The notes below the pieces were generated by a model. It had not been told where the DNA came from. It saw only the letters and a list, made by a program, of their open reading frames with translations, and did not search any database. Shown in pieces: positions 7,708 through 15,252 of a stretch of 17,759 nt of DNA; the stretch's first letter is position 1; each line of letters starts with the position of its first letter. Both the position numbers and the translations under genes were made by a program. The stretch comes from Flavobacterium psychrophilum (GTDB taxonomy: Bacteria > Bacteroidota > Bacteroidia > Flavobacteriales > Flavobacteriaceae): the NCBI GenBank assembly GCA_945866505.1, contig CAMBHH010000054.1, forward strand, positions 1 through 17,759. Direction: 5' to 3'.

Positions 7708-9486
7708 CTACATTCTTTCTGGAACCTCAATTCCCAATAATTGGAAGGCTAATGCTATGGTTTCGGCTACTTTTTTAGAGAGTTGTACTCTGAATATTTT
7801 TTTATCTGCATTTTCCTCTCCTAAAATAGAAACGGCTTGGTAGAACGAATTGTAATCCCGAACCAAATCGTAAGTATAGTTGGCTATCAATGCTGGACTA
7901 TGATTTTGAGCTGCATTCTGAATTACCTCAGGGACTGATTCGAGTTGTTTGATTACTTCTTTTTCCTTTTCGTGCAACACTTTTATGCTGGTTGGAGAAG
8001 TAAAATCAAAATTGGCTTTTCGCAAAATCGATTGGATTCTAGCATAGGTATATTGAATGAAAGAACCTGTGTTTCCGGAGAAATCAACCGATTCGGCTGG
8101 GTCAAAAAGGATTCTTTTCTTAGGATCGACTTTCAAAATATAATATTTCAAAGCACCAAGACCAATAGTTTTATACAACTTCAATTTTTCCTCGTCTGAA
8201 TAGCCTTCAAGCTTCCCTAAATCTTCCGAAATTTTTTGAGCTGTATCGGTCATTTCTTGCATCAAATCATCTGCATCGACAACAGTTCCTTCTCTTGATT
8301 TCATTTTTCCTGATGGCAAATCGACCATCCCATAAGATAAATGATATAGATTTTTAGACCAATCAAAACCTAGTTTTTTCAATATCAAAAACAACACTTT
8401 GAAGTGATAATCCTGCTCATTTCCTACGGTATAAACCATTCCGCCAACGTCTGGAAAATCTTTCGCACGCTGAATGGCTGTTCCAATGTCCTGAGTCATA
8501 TAAACTGCTGTTCCGTCAGAGCGCAACACGATTTTTCTGTCTAGACCTTCATCGGTCAAATCAATCCAAACCGAGCCGTCGGGATCTTTTTCGAAAACGC
8601 CTTTTTCTAAACCAATTTGAACCACATCTTTTCCCAACAAATACGTATTGCTTTCGTAATAATATTGATCAAAATCGACCCCTAAATTTTTATAGGTTTT
8701 AGCAAAACCATCATAAACCCATTGGTTCATTGTTTTCCAAAGTGTGATTACCTCCGTATCGCCAGCTTCCCACTTCAAAAGCATTTCTTGTGCTTCGAGA
8801 ATAATTGGCGCTAGCTTTTTTGCTTCGTCTTCGGTTTTTCCTTCTGCAATTAATTGGCTAATTTCTTCTTTGTACGCTTTGTCAAAAGCCACATAATAAT
8901 TTCCCACCAATTTATCACCCTTTAATCCTGTTGATTCTGGAGTTTCGCCATTACCAAATTTTTTCCAAGCCAACATCGATTTGCAAATATGAATTCCTCG
9001 GTCGTTGATTATTTGCGTTTTATACACTTTTTTGCCAGAAGCTTTAATGATTTCAGCAACAGAATAACCCAATAGATTATTTCGAACGTGACCTAAATGC
9101 AAAGGTTTATTAGTATTGGGTGAAGAGTATTCAACCATAACTGCGGTATCATCGGGATGTGGAGTTATGAATCCGTATTTTTCTTCATTTCGAATTTCAT
9201 TAAAAAAATTCAAATAATATTCGTCGGAAATCACAATATTCAAAAAACCAGAAACGACGTTAAAACGGCTCACTTCGGGAATGTTTTCGACCAAATAGTT
9301 TCCAATTTTGTTTCCTAATTCTACGGGACTATTTTTTATAACTTTCAATAAAGGGAAAATTACCATTGTAATATCGCCTTCAAATTCCTTACGTGTGCTC
9401 TGAAATTCGACTTTGTCTATATTGACATTAAATAGCGTTTCGACAGCTTTTTCAATCGAAGGACTAAGAATTTGTAATAAGGTCAT
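7708..9486 (-). CDS. argS: Arginine--tRNA ligase
   Basis: A 592-residue class I aminoacyl-tRNA synthetase that charges tRNA-Arg in the cytoplasm. Seen in order: an N-terminal additional domain (~1-100) of the ArgRS type, the SSPNTNKPLHLGHVRNN block with the HIGH-type motif HLGH at 130-133, the Rossmann core, the KMSKS-type motif GKMKSREG at 393-400, and a helical C-terminal DALR anticodon-binding domain (~470-592) ending at the usual hydrophobic tail. The length is typical. The ATG at 9486 is the natural start and has a TATATTTG -7 box 22 bp upstream. The gene is monocistronic as far as seen, convergent with the glutaminase-like gene and separated by ~310 bp from the acyltransferase upstream. 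Confidence 0.98.
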   Translation of the reverse strand: MTLLQILSPSIEKAVETLFNVNIDKVEFQSTRKEFEGDITMVIFPLLKVIKNSPVELGNKIGNYLVENIPEVSRFNVVSGFLNIVISDEYYLNFFNEIRNEEKYGFITPHPDDTAVMVEYSSPNTNKPLHLGHVRNNLLGYSVAEIIKASGKKVYKTQIINDRGIHICKSMLAWKKFGNGETPESTGLKGDKLVGNYYVAFDKAYKEEISQLIAEGKTEDEAKKLAPIILEAQEMLLKWEAGDTEVITLWKTMNQWVYDGFAKTYKNLGVDFDQYYYESNTYLLGKDVVQIGLEKGVFEKDPDGSVWIDLTDEGLDRKIVLRSDGTAVYMTQDIGTAIQRAKDFPDVGGMVYTVGNEQDYHFKVLFLILKKLGFDWSKNLYHLSYGMVDLPSGKMKSREGTVVDADDLMQEMTDTAQKISEDLGKLEGYSDEEKLKLYKTIGLGALKYYILKVDPKKRILFDPAESVDFSGNTGSFIQYTYARIQSILRKANFDFTSPTSIKVLHEKEKEVIKQLESVPEVIQNAAQNHSPALIANYTYDLVRDYNSFYQAVSILGEENADKKIFRVQLSKKVAETIALAFQLLGIEVPERM

Positions 9487-9507
9487 TTTGTATTAATTTT
9501 AAGGCTG

Positions 9508-9515
9508 CAAATATA
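9508..9515 (-). promoter_or_regulatory. -7 promoter box of argS
   Basis: On the minus strand this reads TATATTTG, an exact match to the Bacteroidota TAnnTTTG consensus, about 22 bp before the argS ATG. No clear TTTG -33 element is found at the expected distance. Confidence 0.5.
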
Positions 9516-9797
9516 GGGATTTCAGTGTAAAATTGCTTAAAGTTTGAACTGAATAAAATAATGTCCAACACGGTTTAACTACATAAAATTTAAATAAGTG
9601 ACAACAATATTTAATTTTATTCAATCCTAACATTTTCAATGACGAATAAATTAATAGAAATATGTCAACCTTAACTAAGGATATGGATAAGAAGTTAAAA
9701 GCTGGACGTTGGCCAAGATAAGAATAGTTAAAATCAAAACGTTTTCATTTTTTTGAAAGATTTTTATGATTATTAAGCTGAAGTCTACATCTTCAAA
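9516..9797. other. AT-rich intergenic stretch between argS and the acyltransferase
   Basis: No convincing gene is seen. It holds a 19-codon open frame (ATG 9662 to TAA, ending AGRWPR) with no visible signals, a CCTTA-AC-TAAGG palindrome inside it, a perfect AAAACGTTTT palindrome (9737-9746), and a small hairpin TGAAG/CTTCA (9779-9795) just after the acyltransferase stop. The last could assist termination but lacks a T-tract. Confidence 0.4.
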
Positions 9798-10667
9798 CTA
9801 TCTCCTATGTTTCCAACGTTTGTGGGTCCAAAGATAATACTCTGGAGCTTCATAGATTTGTTGTTCTACTAATTTTAGAAATTTATCCGTGATTTCGTAA
9901 TCAGGAACATTTTGAGCATTTTCCGAAAGAACTTCAAAGTTTGCTTGATAATATCCACGTCTTACTTTTTTTACTTTCAAAAAAACAACATTCATATCAT
10001 ATTTTTTCGACAACATTTCGGCTCCTGTATGAACGGGAACTTCAATCCCCATAAATTTTTGCCAATGAAAAGCCGAGGAAACTTTGGGTGATTGATCGCT
10101 TGCGAATCCGTAGATTGCAAGAAGATTGTTGCTTTTGTTATTGATAATTGTAGGAACGGTTTCTTTAGTAGTGATGAGATAGGCCTTAAATCGCGATCGA
10201 ATATTGCGAACAAGTTTATCAAAATAGGGATTCGCAATTTTTTTATAAATAGCATATCCGCTAAATGACGCATAAGCATTCATCGAAATTGCCCATTCAT
10301 AACTGGCATAATGCGCCATCATCATTGCAATACTTTTATTTTGCTCCTCTACTTTTTGATATACTTCAAGATTGCTAAATGAAAAACGCTCACTAATTTC
10401 TTTTTTGGAAATGGTCATTGTTTTAATAATTTCTAAGAACATATCACACAAATGTCGGAAAGATTTTTTTTCTATAATCAATCGTTCTGCTGATGATAAT
10501 TTAGGCAATGCCAATGCTAAGTTTTCACGCACCGTTTTTTTTCGGTAACCAATTACATAGTAAACGATGAAAAATACAGCATCAGAAAGCAGATATAACA
10601 ATCGAAAAGGCAACATCGAGATGCACCACAAAAATGGGTAGACTATAAGGTAAATAATAAAACGCAT
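9798..10667 (-). CDS. LpxL/HtrB-type lysophospholipid (lipid A) acyltransferase
   Basis: A 289-residue member of the LPLAT family of inner-membrane acyltransferases that add secondary acyl chains to lipid A or related lipids. An N-terminal hydrophobic anchor spans roughly residues 2-40. The catalytic H-x4-E/D motif is HYASYE (His119, Glu124), and the protein ends with the characteristic YYLWTHKRWKHRR tail. The length fits the family. I prefer the ATG at 10667 (MRFIIYL) over the TTG one codon earlier. A TATCTTTG -7 box lies 18 bp upstream, predicting a very short leader. It is divergent from the rhomboid gene; nothing else nearby belongs to lipid A synthesis, so the exact acceptor (lipid A versus an ornithine or other lipid) cannot be read from context. 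Confidence 0.9.
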   Translation of the reverse strand: MRFIIYLIVYPFLWCISMLPFRLLYLLSDAVFFIVYYVIGYRKKTVRENLALALPKLSSAERLIIEKKSFRHLCDMFLEIIKTMTISKKEISERFSFSNLEVYQKVEEQNKSIAMMMAHYASYEWAISMNAYASFSGYAIYKKIANPYFDKLVRNIRSRFKAYLITTKETVPTIINNKSNNLLAIYGFASDQSPKVSSAFHWQKFMGIEVPVHTGAEMLSKKYDMNVVFLKVKKVRRGYYQANFEVLSENAQNVPDYEITDKFLKLVEQQIYEAPEYYLWTHKRWKHRR

Positions 10668-10684
10668 CAACTAAATATTTTCCA

Positions 10685-10692
10685 CAAAGATA
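10685..10692 (-). promoter_or_regulatory. -7 promoter box of the acyltransferase gene
   Basis: The minus strand reads TATCTTTG, an exact TAnnTTTG match, 18 bp from the ATG. The expected start point leaves only a short untranslated leader. No good -33 TTTG is seen. Confidence 0.5.
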
Positions 10693-10792
10693 ATTCAAAT
10701 AAATCGTTCGATCCTTAGTTTAGAACTCCTGATGCATATTATAACCATAAATATTAATTAGATTTACATTTTTTAAAACATCCAAATTATTT

Positions 10793-11425
10793 ATGAGCAC
10801 TATTTTAATTATTGTCGTGACCGTTTTATTTAGTTATAAAGGATTTAATGATTTACAGTTTTTTCGAAAATTTGAGTTTCACATTGGCAGTATTCGAGCT
10901 GGTGATCAAATCCGAATGTTTTCATCTGGTTTTTTGCACGCTGATATTGGGCATTTATTTTTCAATATGTTCACTCTTTATATGTTTGCACCTGTTGTGG
11001 TAAACTACTTTGGAGAGGCTTCCCTTTTCTTGATTTATATGGTTAGCCTTGCTTCTGGTAGTTTGTTGACGCTATTAATGCACAAAAATGAGTACAGTTA
11101 TCGAGCCATTGGCGCGTCAGGGGCAGTCACAGGAATTATTTATTCTGCGATATTATTGCAACCTGATATGATGTTGGGGTTGTTTTACGTAATCCCCATT
11201 CCTGCTTATCTTTTTGGCATCGGCTATTTGCTGTATTCTATTTATGGAATGAAAGCCAAAAACGATAATATTGGCCACACAGCTCATTTTGGAGGCGCAA
11301 TTGGAGGATATTTGATTACAATTTTAAAACAACCGTCTATGCTTACAGAAAACACCTTTATGGTGTTGCTTTTGTTAATTCCAATTGTAATTCTTTTTGT
11401 TCTATCGAACTTGGGTAAACTATAA
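10793..11425 (+). CDS. Rhomboid family intramembrane serine protease
   Basis: A 210-residue polytopic membrane protein, a minimal six-helix rhomboid that cleaves membrane-spanning substrates within the bilayer. The L1/TM2 signature HADIGHLFFNMF holds His54 and Asn58 (the HxxxN motif), the nucleophile is Ser109 in GASGAVTG, and the general base is His165 in HTAHFGGAIGG. Hydrophobic segments precede, separate and follow these motifs, with a last span near 188-206. The ATG at 10793 has no Shine-Dalgarno sequence, as usual in this phylum; the best upstream promoter-like sequence is a weak TAGATTTA. The gene is followed after 50 bp by a SIMPL-domain gene in the same orientation, so the two may share a transcript. 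The substrate is unknown. Confidence 0.94.
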   Translation: MSTILIIVVTVLFSYKGFNDLQFFRKFEFHIGSIRAGDQIRMFSSGFLHADIGHLFFNMFTLYMFAPVVVNYFGEASLFLIYMVSLASGSLLTLLMHKNEYSYRAIGASGAVTGIIYSAILLQPDMMLGLFYVIPIPAYLFGIGYLLYSIYGMKAKNDNIGHTAHFGGAIGGYLITILKQPSMLTENTFMVLLLLIPIVILFVLSNLGKL

Positions 11426-11475
11426 TTGGCACAAGATTTGAATATAAAATTTGAAATTAATCTAAACTTTTTAAA

Positions 11476-12165
11476 ATGAAAAAAACACTTCTAATGCTTG
11501 CCCTTTTATTTATGGCAACGTCTTATGCTCAAGAACTAAAGCAAACTCCTATGGTTAGTGTATCTGGCGAAGGAAAAGTAAAAATTGCACCCGATCAGGC
11601 TTTAATTTCCATTTCTTTGGAATCCAAAGGCACAAAAGCCGATGAGGTAAAGATGGAAAATGACAAAAAGATGGATGCCATTTTGAAATTTATTAAAAAG
11701 TCAACTATTGCTAAAGAAGATTACCAAACGCAAAGAGTTTCTTTAAATCCAAATTATGATTACGAAAAAAAGAAACACAGTTATATCGCCACTCAAACGG
11801 TGCAAATTCTATTGAAAGATTTATCCAAATATGACACTGTAATGGAAGGTTTAGTTAATGAAGGAATTAACAGAATTGACAATGTAGAATTCAAATCTTC
11901 CAAAATGTTACAATTGCAGTCCGATGCCCGAAAACTGGCTATTAAAGATGCAAAAGCAAAAGCTGAAGATTTTGTTTCTGTTTTAGGACAAAAAGTAGGT
12001 AAAGCAATAGTGATATCCGATAATTCACAAAGTTATATACCACAACCTAGAATGTATGCAATGAAAGCATCAATGGCTATGGACGAATCGACTCCAAAAG
12101 AAACTTTAGCTATAGGAGAAATAGAAATTATCGCAAATGTAAGTGTAAGTTTTGTTTTGGATTAG
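11476..12165 (+). CDS. SIMPL (DUF541) domain-containing secreted protein
   Basis: A 229-residue exported protein. Residues 1-18 form a clear Sec signal peptide (MKK, then LLMLALLFMATSYA, cleavage likely after the Ala before Gln19). The remainder is a SIMPL/DUF541 domain: the opening VSVSGEGKVKIAPDQALISISLE pattern (P-D-x-A after GEG), the central DLSKYDTVMEGLVNEGINRID segment, the DARKLAIKDAKAKAEDF helix and the closing IEIIANVSVSFVLD strand. The family (E. coli YggE-like) is linked to oxidative stress and cell-envelope functions, with mechanism unclear. It probably acts in the periplasm or outer envelope. It lies 50 bp after the rhomboid gene and ends in a hairpin-T terminator. Confidence 0.92.
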   Translation: MKKTLLMLALLFMATSYAQELKQTPMVSVSGEGKVKIAPDQALISISLESKGTKADEVKMENDKKMDAILKFIKKSTIAKEDYQTQRVSLNPNYDYEKKKHSYIATQTVQILLKDLSKYDTVMEGLVNEGINRIDNVEFKSSKMLQLQSDARKLAIKDAKAKAEDFVSVLGQKVGKAIVISDNSQSYIPQPRMYAMKASMAMDESTPKETLAIGEIEIIANVSVSFVLD

Positions 12166-12194
12166 ATTGCTTTATAAACTAAAACAAATCAGAG

Positions 12195-12222
12195 AAGTTC
12201 TGGAATTTTCAGGACTTTTTTT
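12195..12222 (+). terminator. Rho-independent terminator after the SIMPL gene
   Basis: Stem AAGTTCTG (12195-12202) pairs with CAGGACTT (12210-12217), with one G-T pair and a 7-nt loop, followed by a T run. It ends the rhomboid/SIMPL transcription unit. Confidence 0.8.
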
Positions 12223-12313
12223 CGTGCTAAATTTTCTAATTTACAATGGCGAAAACAAATTGAAAACATAGTTGTTTTTATGTTCGAAGATCGATGAAAG
12301 GCAAACCTTTTAT

Positions 12314-12411
12314 AAAAATAAAAAACACATTTTTAAGGAAGCGAACTTCTTCCAAATGTGTTTAAATTTTGTGGGAAGCGCAGGATTGATTTCGTACTTC
12401 CTGCAAAGCTA
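12314..12411 (-). ncRNA. Candidate small structured RNA
   Basis: Read on the minus strand, a TAGCTTTG -7 box (12411-12404) is followed by two hairpins that share the same closing sequence: GGAAG...CGCTTCC at 12401-12374 and GGAAG-AAGTTCG-CTTCC at 12353-12337. The second sits inside a longer stem, AAACACATTT/AAATGTGTTT (12363-12354 with 12332-12323), followed by TTTATTTTT. The predicted RNA is about 80-85 nt. In the first hairpin GCAGGA (12404-12399, minus) can instead pair with TCCTGC (12385-12380), so two folds compete. No -33 box is found and no open frame is credible. It lies directly below the tRNA-Tyr terminator. It could also be a second, tandem terminator of tRNA-Tyr readthrough or a repeated intergenic element. 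I could not match it to a named RNA family from memory. Confidence 0.4.
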
Positions 12412-12432
12412 CGCCTTGAAAATAAATAAAAG

Positions 12433-12463
12433 AAAAAAACGCTCAAGTGAACTTGGCGTTTTC
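12433..12463 (-). terminator. Terminator of tRNA-Tyr
   Basis: On the minus strand AAAACGC pairs with GCGTTTT and CAAGT with ACTTG (one bulge) over a 2-nt loop, followed by a run of T. It lies 20 bp downstream of the tRNA 3' end. Confidence 0.8.
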
Positions 12464-12483
12464 TCTATTAGTATATTTATTCG

Positions 12484-12564
12484 TGGGGAGAGCAGGATTC
12501 GAACCTGCGAAGTTCACACAGCAGATTTACAGTCTGCCCTCGTTGGCCGCTTGAGTATCTCCCC
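12484..12564 (-). tRNA. tRNA-Tyr (anticodon GTA)
   Basis: On the minus strand GGGGAGA pairs with TCTCCCC as the acceptor stem with discriminator A. The anticodon stem GCAGA/TCTGC encloses CTGTAAA, giving anticodon GTA (tyrosine). A long variable arm (class II tRNA) precedes the T arm GCAGG-TTCGAAT-CCTGC. CCA is not encoded: the next bases read CGA. It is 81 nt long. A perfect promoter lies upstream and a terminator downstream. Confidence 0.97.
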
Positions 12565-12596
12565 AAAACCTTTATTGCAATTAGGCTAAGCGGTTG

Positions 12597-12627
12597 CAAA
12601 TATAAAAACAGTTTTTAGGTTTCCAAA
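12597..12627 (-). promoter_or_regulatory. Consensus Bacteroidota promoter of tRNA-Tyr
   Basis: On the minus strand TTTG (12627-12624), exactly 19 nt, then TATATTTG (12604-12597) matches the -33/-7 consensus TTTG-N19-TAnnTTTG in every defined position. It lies 33 bp before the mature tRNA 5' end, the expected room for a short 5' leader. Confidence 0.8.
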
Positions 12628-12683
12628 CATTATTAGAACTTAATTTCAAATTGATTTTTAATTCCTTGGAATTGAATAAAATA

Positions 12684-12713
12684 AAAAAAAATCTCCACGA
12701 AGGAGATTTTTTT
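12684..12713 (-). terminator. Terminator after the DUF4369/TlpA gene
   Basis: AAAAAATCTCC and GGAGATTTTTT pair around a 5-nt ACGAA loop (12697-12701), with A and T runs on both sides, so it can work in either direction. It lies 20 bp past the thioredoxin-domain stop. Confidence 0.85.
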
Positions 12714-12732
12714 ATTGTTCTTTATGTACCAT

Positions 12733-13899
12733 TTATTTAGACAATAGCGATGCGATTTTTTCACGAAGCTCTTTGCCTTTTAAATTTTTTGCGATTATTT
12801 CTCCCGAAGCATCAAGAATAAAAGTTGTTGGTAATACCTGCACTTCATATTGAATTGCGATAGGTTCATCCCAAAATTTTAAGTGCGAAACCTGAGTCCA
12901 AGTCAATTTGTCTTTAGAAATAGCTTCTTTCCATTTCAATGCATCTTTGTCTAAAGACACTCCTACTATGTTTAATCCTTTGCTATGAAATTCTTTATAT
13001 AAAGCTACCATGTTTGGATTTTCAGCGCGACAATCACCGCACCATGAAGCCCAAAAATCAACAATAGTTACTTTTCCTAAACTTTCTTTAAGACTAACGA
13101 CTTTACCCTCTGGATTTGGTGCTGAAAAATTAGATCTTCATTTACTTACTGGAGCTTGAACTGGTGGTGTTGCACTTGCTCCAACAGATGGAGTTTTTCT
13201 TTCTTTGATTTTTAACTCAATCGCTTTACCTGGTTTTGTCTTTTTTAAAGACTCCTCAAGACCAGCATACATTTTTTCGACTTTTTGAATATCAATTGAT
13301 GGATCATTAGACATTCCTTGTATAATCAACGCACTGATGAACGATTTAGGATGAGTTTCAGCGTAAGTATCATATTTCTTTTTTGACTGAGCATTAACAC
13401 CTTCTTGCAGCGTACTATATTCCTTCATTAATTTATTGATTGTTGCTGTATCATTAGTCTGTTGAGCTTGAGTCATTAACGGGGTGTTCTTCTTTTGAAA
13501 ACTCATCAACTCTTTTTGAATTACCATAAGCTCTTCATTGAATTTTACAAATTCATCATTATTATACGTTCCTGAAACTTTAGATTTGTTTATACTATCC
13601 TTGTTAATTTCGATAGTTATATCTCCGTTTTCTAGTATAAATGGGAATTTCCCTTGTACGCCTTCAACTTGTAACATATGAAAAGAAGGTTCTATGGATT
13701 TTCCAGTTATTTCAAATTTACCGTTTTCTACTTTTACCGTGTCAATTGGCACTAATCCCATCCCAGCAGCATCTTGCGATTCTAAAATTATAGTCTTACC
13801 GTTTTCAATTCCTGTTGCTGTTCCAGATATGGTGTACTTGGTTTTGCTACAAGAAATTAAAAAAACAGTAGCGGACAGTAATAAAATTAATTTTTTCAT
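12733..13899 (-). pseudogene. DUF4369-thioredoxin (TlpA-like) lipoprotein, in-frame TGA
   Basis: One frame encodes a 388-codon protein apart from a single TGA at 13140-13138. The N-terminal part (253 residues) begins with a lipoprotein signal (MKKLILLLSATVFLISC, lipobox LISC with Cys17) and a DUF4369 beta domain (about 22-120), then a charged helical linker ending APVSK. After the TGA the frame continues unbroken for 134 codons as a TlpA/AhpC-type thioredoxin domain: FSAPNPEGK, DFWASWCGDCR (CxxC codons 13041-13030), VLPTTFILD with the cis-Pro. No ATG, GTG or TTG lies between the TGA and the CxxC, so a reinitiated product from ATG 13011 would lack the active site. Family members are periplasm-facing thiol-disulfide reductases. 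Causes could be nonsense mutation, a sequencing error or readthrough; other genes here (7634, 16612) end in TGA, so the codon is a normal stop. Confidence 0.85.
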
Positions 13900-13927
13900 T
13901 ATAAATTAGTTAAATGATTTAAGTGTG

Positions 13928-13935
13928 CAAAAGTA
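13928..13935 (-). promoter_or_regulatory. -7 promoter box of the DUF4369 gene
   Basis: The minus strand reads TACTTTTG, matching TAnnTTTG, 28 bp before the ATG at 13899. No clear -33 element is seen. Confidence 0.45.
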
Positions 13936-14351
13936 TTTAAATTATTAAAATATCTATAATTTTATAACTTAAATTTTTGTTATAATTAATATGGGCTTAA
14001 TTGATTAGGAAGAACGTCTATTGATACAGAAAAAAATAAAGTATCGATTTGATAAATACAGATTTGTAAAAAGCAAAAAAAATGGAAATGATAGGTCAAG
14101 ATAGAAATGTTTTTTGCCCCAAATTTCTAAAAATTATATTCGGCGTGATCAACTTCATTTCGTTGTAGCTTATATTTTATTTCATCTCTTTGTTTTTCTG
14201 GTATTTCAAAATCTTCTTATGGTTTGAAACTTTGCAAGTTATACAATATATAAGGATCTTTCATACAACGAGTTTCCAATTAATTACAGTAGATAAAGCA
14301 TTCAAAATAAATCGTATAAAAAAATCGATTGGAAATTTTATAGACATAAAA
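13936..14351. other. AT-rich gap without a recognised gene
   Basis: I see no convincing gene. A 94-codon open frame on the plus strand (14190-14474) runs across the KTSC terminator and the end of that gene, with no recognisable motif and low-complexity, AT-driven composition, so I do not call it. The stretch has an 8-bp inverted repeat, TTTCCAAT (14273-14280) with ATTGGAAA (14328-14335), which is too far apart to be a strong hairpin. No promoter box matching TAnnTTTG was found in it. Confidence 0.4.
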
Positions 14352-14383
14352 ACAAAAAAAAACACTCCAAAAGGAGTGTTTTT
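14349..14383 (-). terminator. Terminator after the J-domain/KTSC gene
   Basis: AAAAACACTCC and GGAGTGTTTTT (14358-14368 and 14373-14383) form an 11-bp perfect stem with an AAAA loop; on the minus strand it is followed by a long T-rich run. It lies about 20 bp past the stop of the gene at 14403. Confidence 0.88.
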
Positions 14384-14402
14384 AAAAATCTATCGGGAAA
14401 TA

Positions 14403-14843
14403 CTAATCTTGATTAATTGTTTTTCTCCAAGTAAAATTATTCAAAATATGTCTTTTCGCAAATCGTCCGGGTGAATCAGCGTTTACCATTTTCACATAAG
14501 TGGCTTTAGGAACACTAATGTATTCGTAAACACTACCGTTAGAGAAATTGATAATTAATCTACCATCAACAAATTTGTAATCGGTAATGGTTGATGTTGA
14601 GATGGTTTCAGTATATTCTGGTAAGTTTGCTTTTGTAGTTTCCGGATTGATGCTTACCAAAAAGTGGTAGGCTTCAATAATTTTTTTACTGTTTTCTTCT
14701 GCTTCTTTTAAACCTGCTTCATCGCCCTGAAATTTATCAGGATGTGCATCTTTCATCGCATTGCGATAAATGGTTTTCAAATCTTTTAATTCTACTGTTT
14801 TATCAACATTTAGCAACTTACGGTATTCAACTATTTTTTTCAT
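14403..14843 (-). CDS. J-domain + KTSC-domain protein
   Basis: A 146-residue protein with two small domains. Residues ~1-70 are a DnaJ (J) domain: YRKLLNVDKTVELKDLKTIYRNAMKDAHPDKF with the essential HPD at 34-36, which stimulates an Hsp70 (DnaK) ATPase. Residues ~90-140 are a KTSC domain (FSNGSVYEYISVP, then SPGRFAKRHI), a small module of unknown biochemical role found in ribosome- or lysyl-tRNA-synthetase-linked and phage proteins. I chose the ATG at 14843 over an upstream frame extension because the upstream part covers the promoter region and lacks homology. A good promoter lies ~70 bp upstream. It is likely a cytoplasmic co-chaperone; the client is unknown. No glycine/cysteine-rich DnaJ regions are present, so it is not a canonical DnaJ. 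Confidence 0.88.
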   Translation of the reverse strand: MKKIVEYRKLLNVDKTVELKDLKTIYRNAMKDAHPDKFQGDEAGLKEAEENSKKIIEAYHFLVSINPETTKANLPEYTETISTSTITDYKFVDGRLIINFSNGSVYEYISVPKATYVKMVNADSPGRFAKRHILNNFTWRKTINQD

Positions 14844-14912
14844 AAATAAGATAACTACTTGTCTTTTAATATGAAACCAATATGATAGAGTTTCAAAAGC
14901 GACAATTTTTTG

Positions 14913-14941
14913 CAAAGGTACACTTTTTTTTAAGTTTTCAA
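14913..14941 (-). promoter_or_regulatory. Promoter of the J-domain/KTSC gene
   Basis: On the minus strand TTG (14941-14939), 18 nt, then TACCTTTG (14920-14913) fits the phylum's -33/-7 pattern. The expected leader is about 60-65 nt. It sits between this gene and the upstream small gene, so the two are probably transcribed separately. Confidence 0.6.
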
Positions 14942-14972
14942 TTTTCGACTCAAAAAAAACTATAAAAAGTGG

Positions 14973-15221
14973 CTATTGTTGAGGTTTGTTGTTGGCTTTA
15001 TCGAAGTTTTTAGACTTTTTAGGATACTTGTTGTAGTTGATGTCGCTCGGGTTTTCGATAACTGATTTAATAGTAATCCAATCACCAAGTTTATGATTGA
15101 CTATAGCCATTTTATAATCTAATAAGTATTCACCACAAAAAAAATTATTATTTTCGTCTTGTTCCATTATTCCAGTGTAAACTCCTTTTTGTAGCATTTT
15201 TTCTTGTGAAGACTTAGTCAT
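14973..15221 (-). CDS. Hypothetical small protein (82 aa)
   Basis: I do not recognise this 82-residue protein. It opens MTKSSQEKMLQKGVYTG, has a central segment (FFCGEYLLDYKMAIVNHKLGDWITIKSVI) that looks like a small beta-rich fold, and a Lys/Asn-rich tail (YPKKSKNFDKANNKPQQ) likely disordered. There is one Cys and no signal peptide or membrane span. I use the ATG at 15221 rather than the TTG two codons earlier. A TAATTTTG -7 box (15260-15253, minus) lies 31 bp upstream. It is divergent from the operon at 15314. Codon use resembles its neighbours, so it is probably real, but it is supported only by length, start and promoter. Confidence 0.6.
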   Translation of the reverse strand: MTKSSQEKMLQKGVYTGIMEQDENNNFFCGEYLLDYKMAIVNHKLGDWITIKSVIENPSDINYNKYPKKSKNFDKANNKPQQ

Positions 15222-15252
15222 AATCAATATGTTTTAATGAAATTTGAAAGCA

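Noticed and set aside
12484..12564. tRNA-Tyr as an integration (att) site for a mobile element
   Set aside because: No integrase gene and no duplicated tRNA 3' end were seen on either side.
12272..12589. 105-codon plus-strand open frame ending in a familiar RIRTCEVHTADLQSALVGR-like tail
   Set aside because: It is the antisense readout of tRNA-Tyr and its terminator, a well-known false protein in databases.
13138..13140. TGA as a recoded sense codon (alternative genetic code or selenocysteine)
   Set aside because: Other genes in the window end with TGA, no other gene contains an in-frame TGA, the site is a linker rather than a redox position, and no SECIS-like hairpin was recognised next to it.
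14190..14474. 94-codon plus-strand open frame
   Set aside because: It overlaps the terminator and the end of the J-domain/KTSC gene on the other strand, has AT-driven composition and no promoter or motif.
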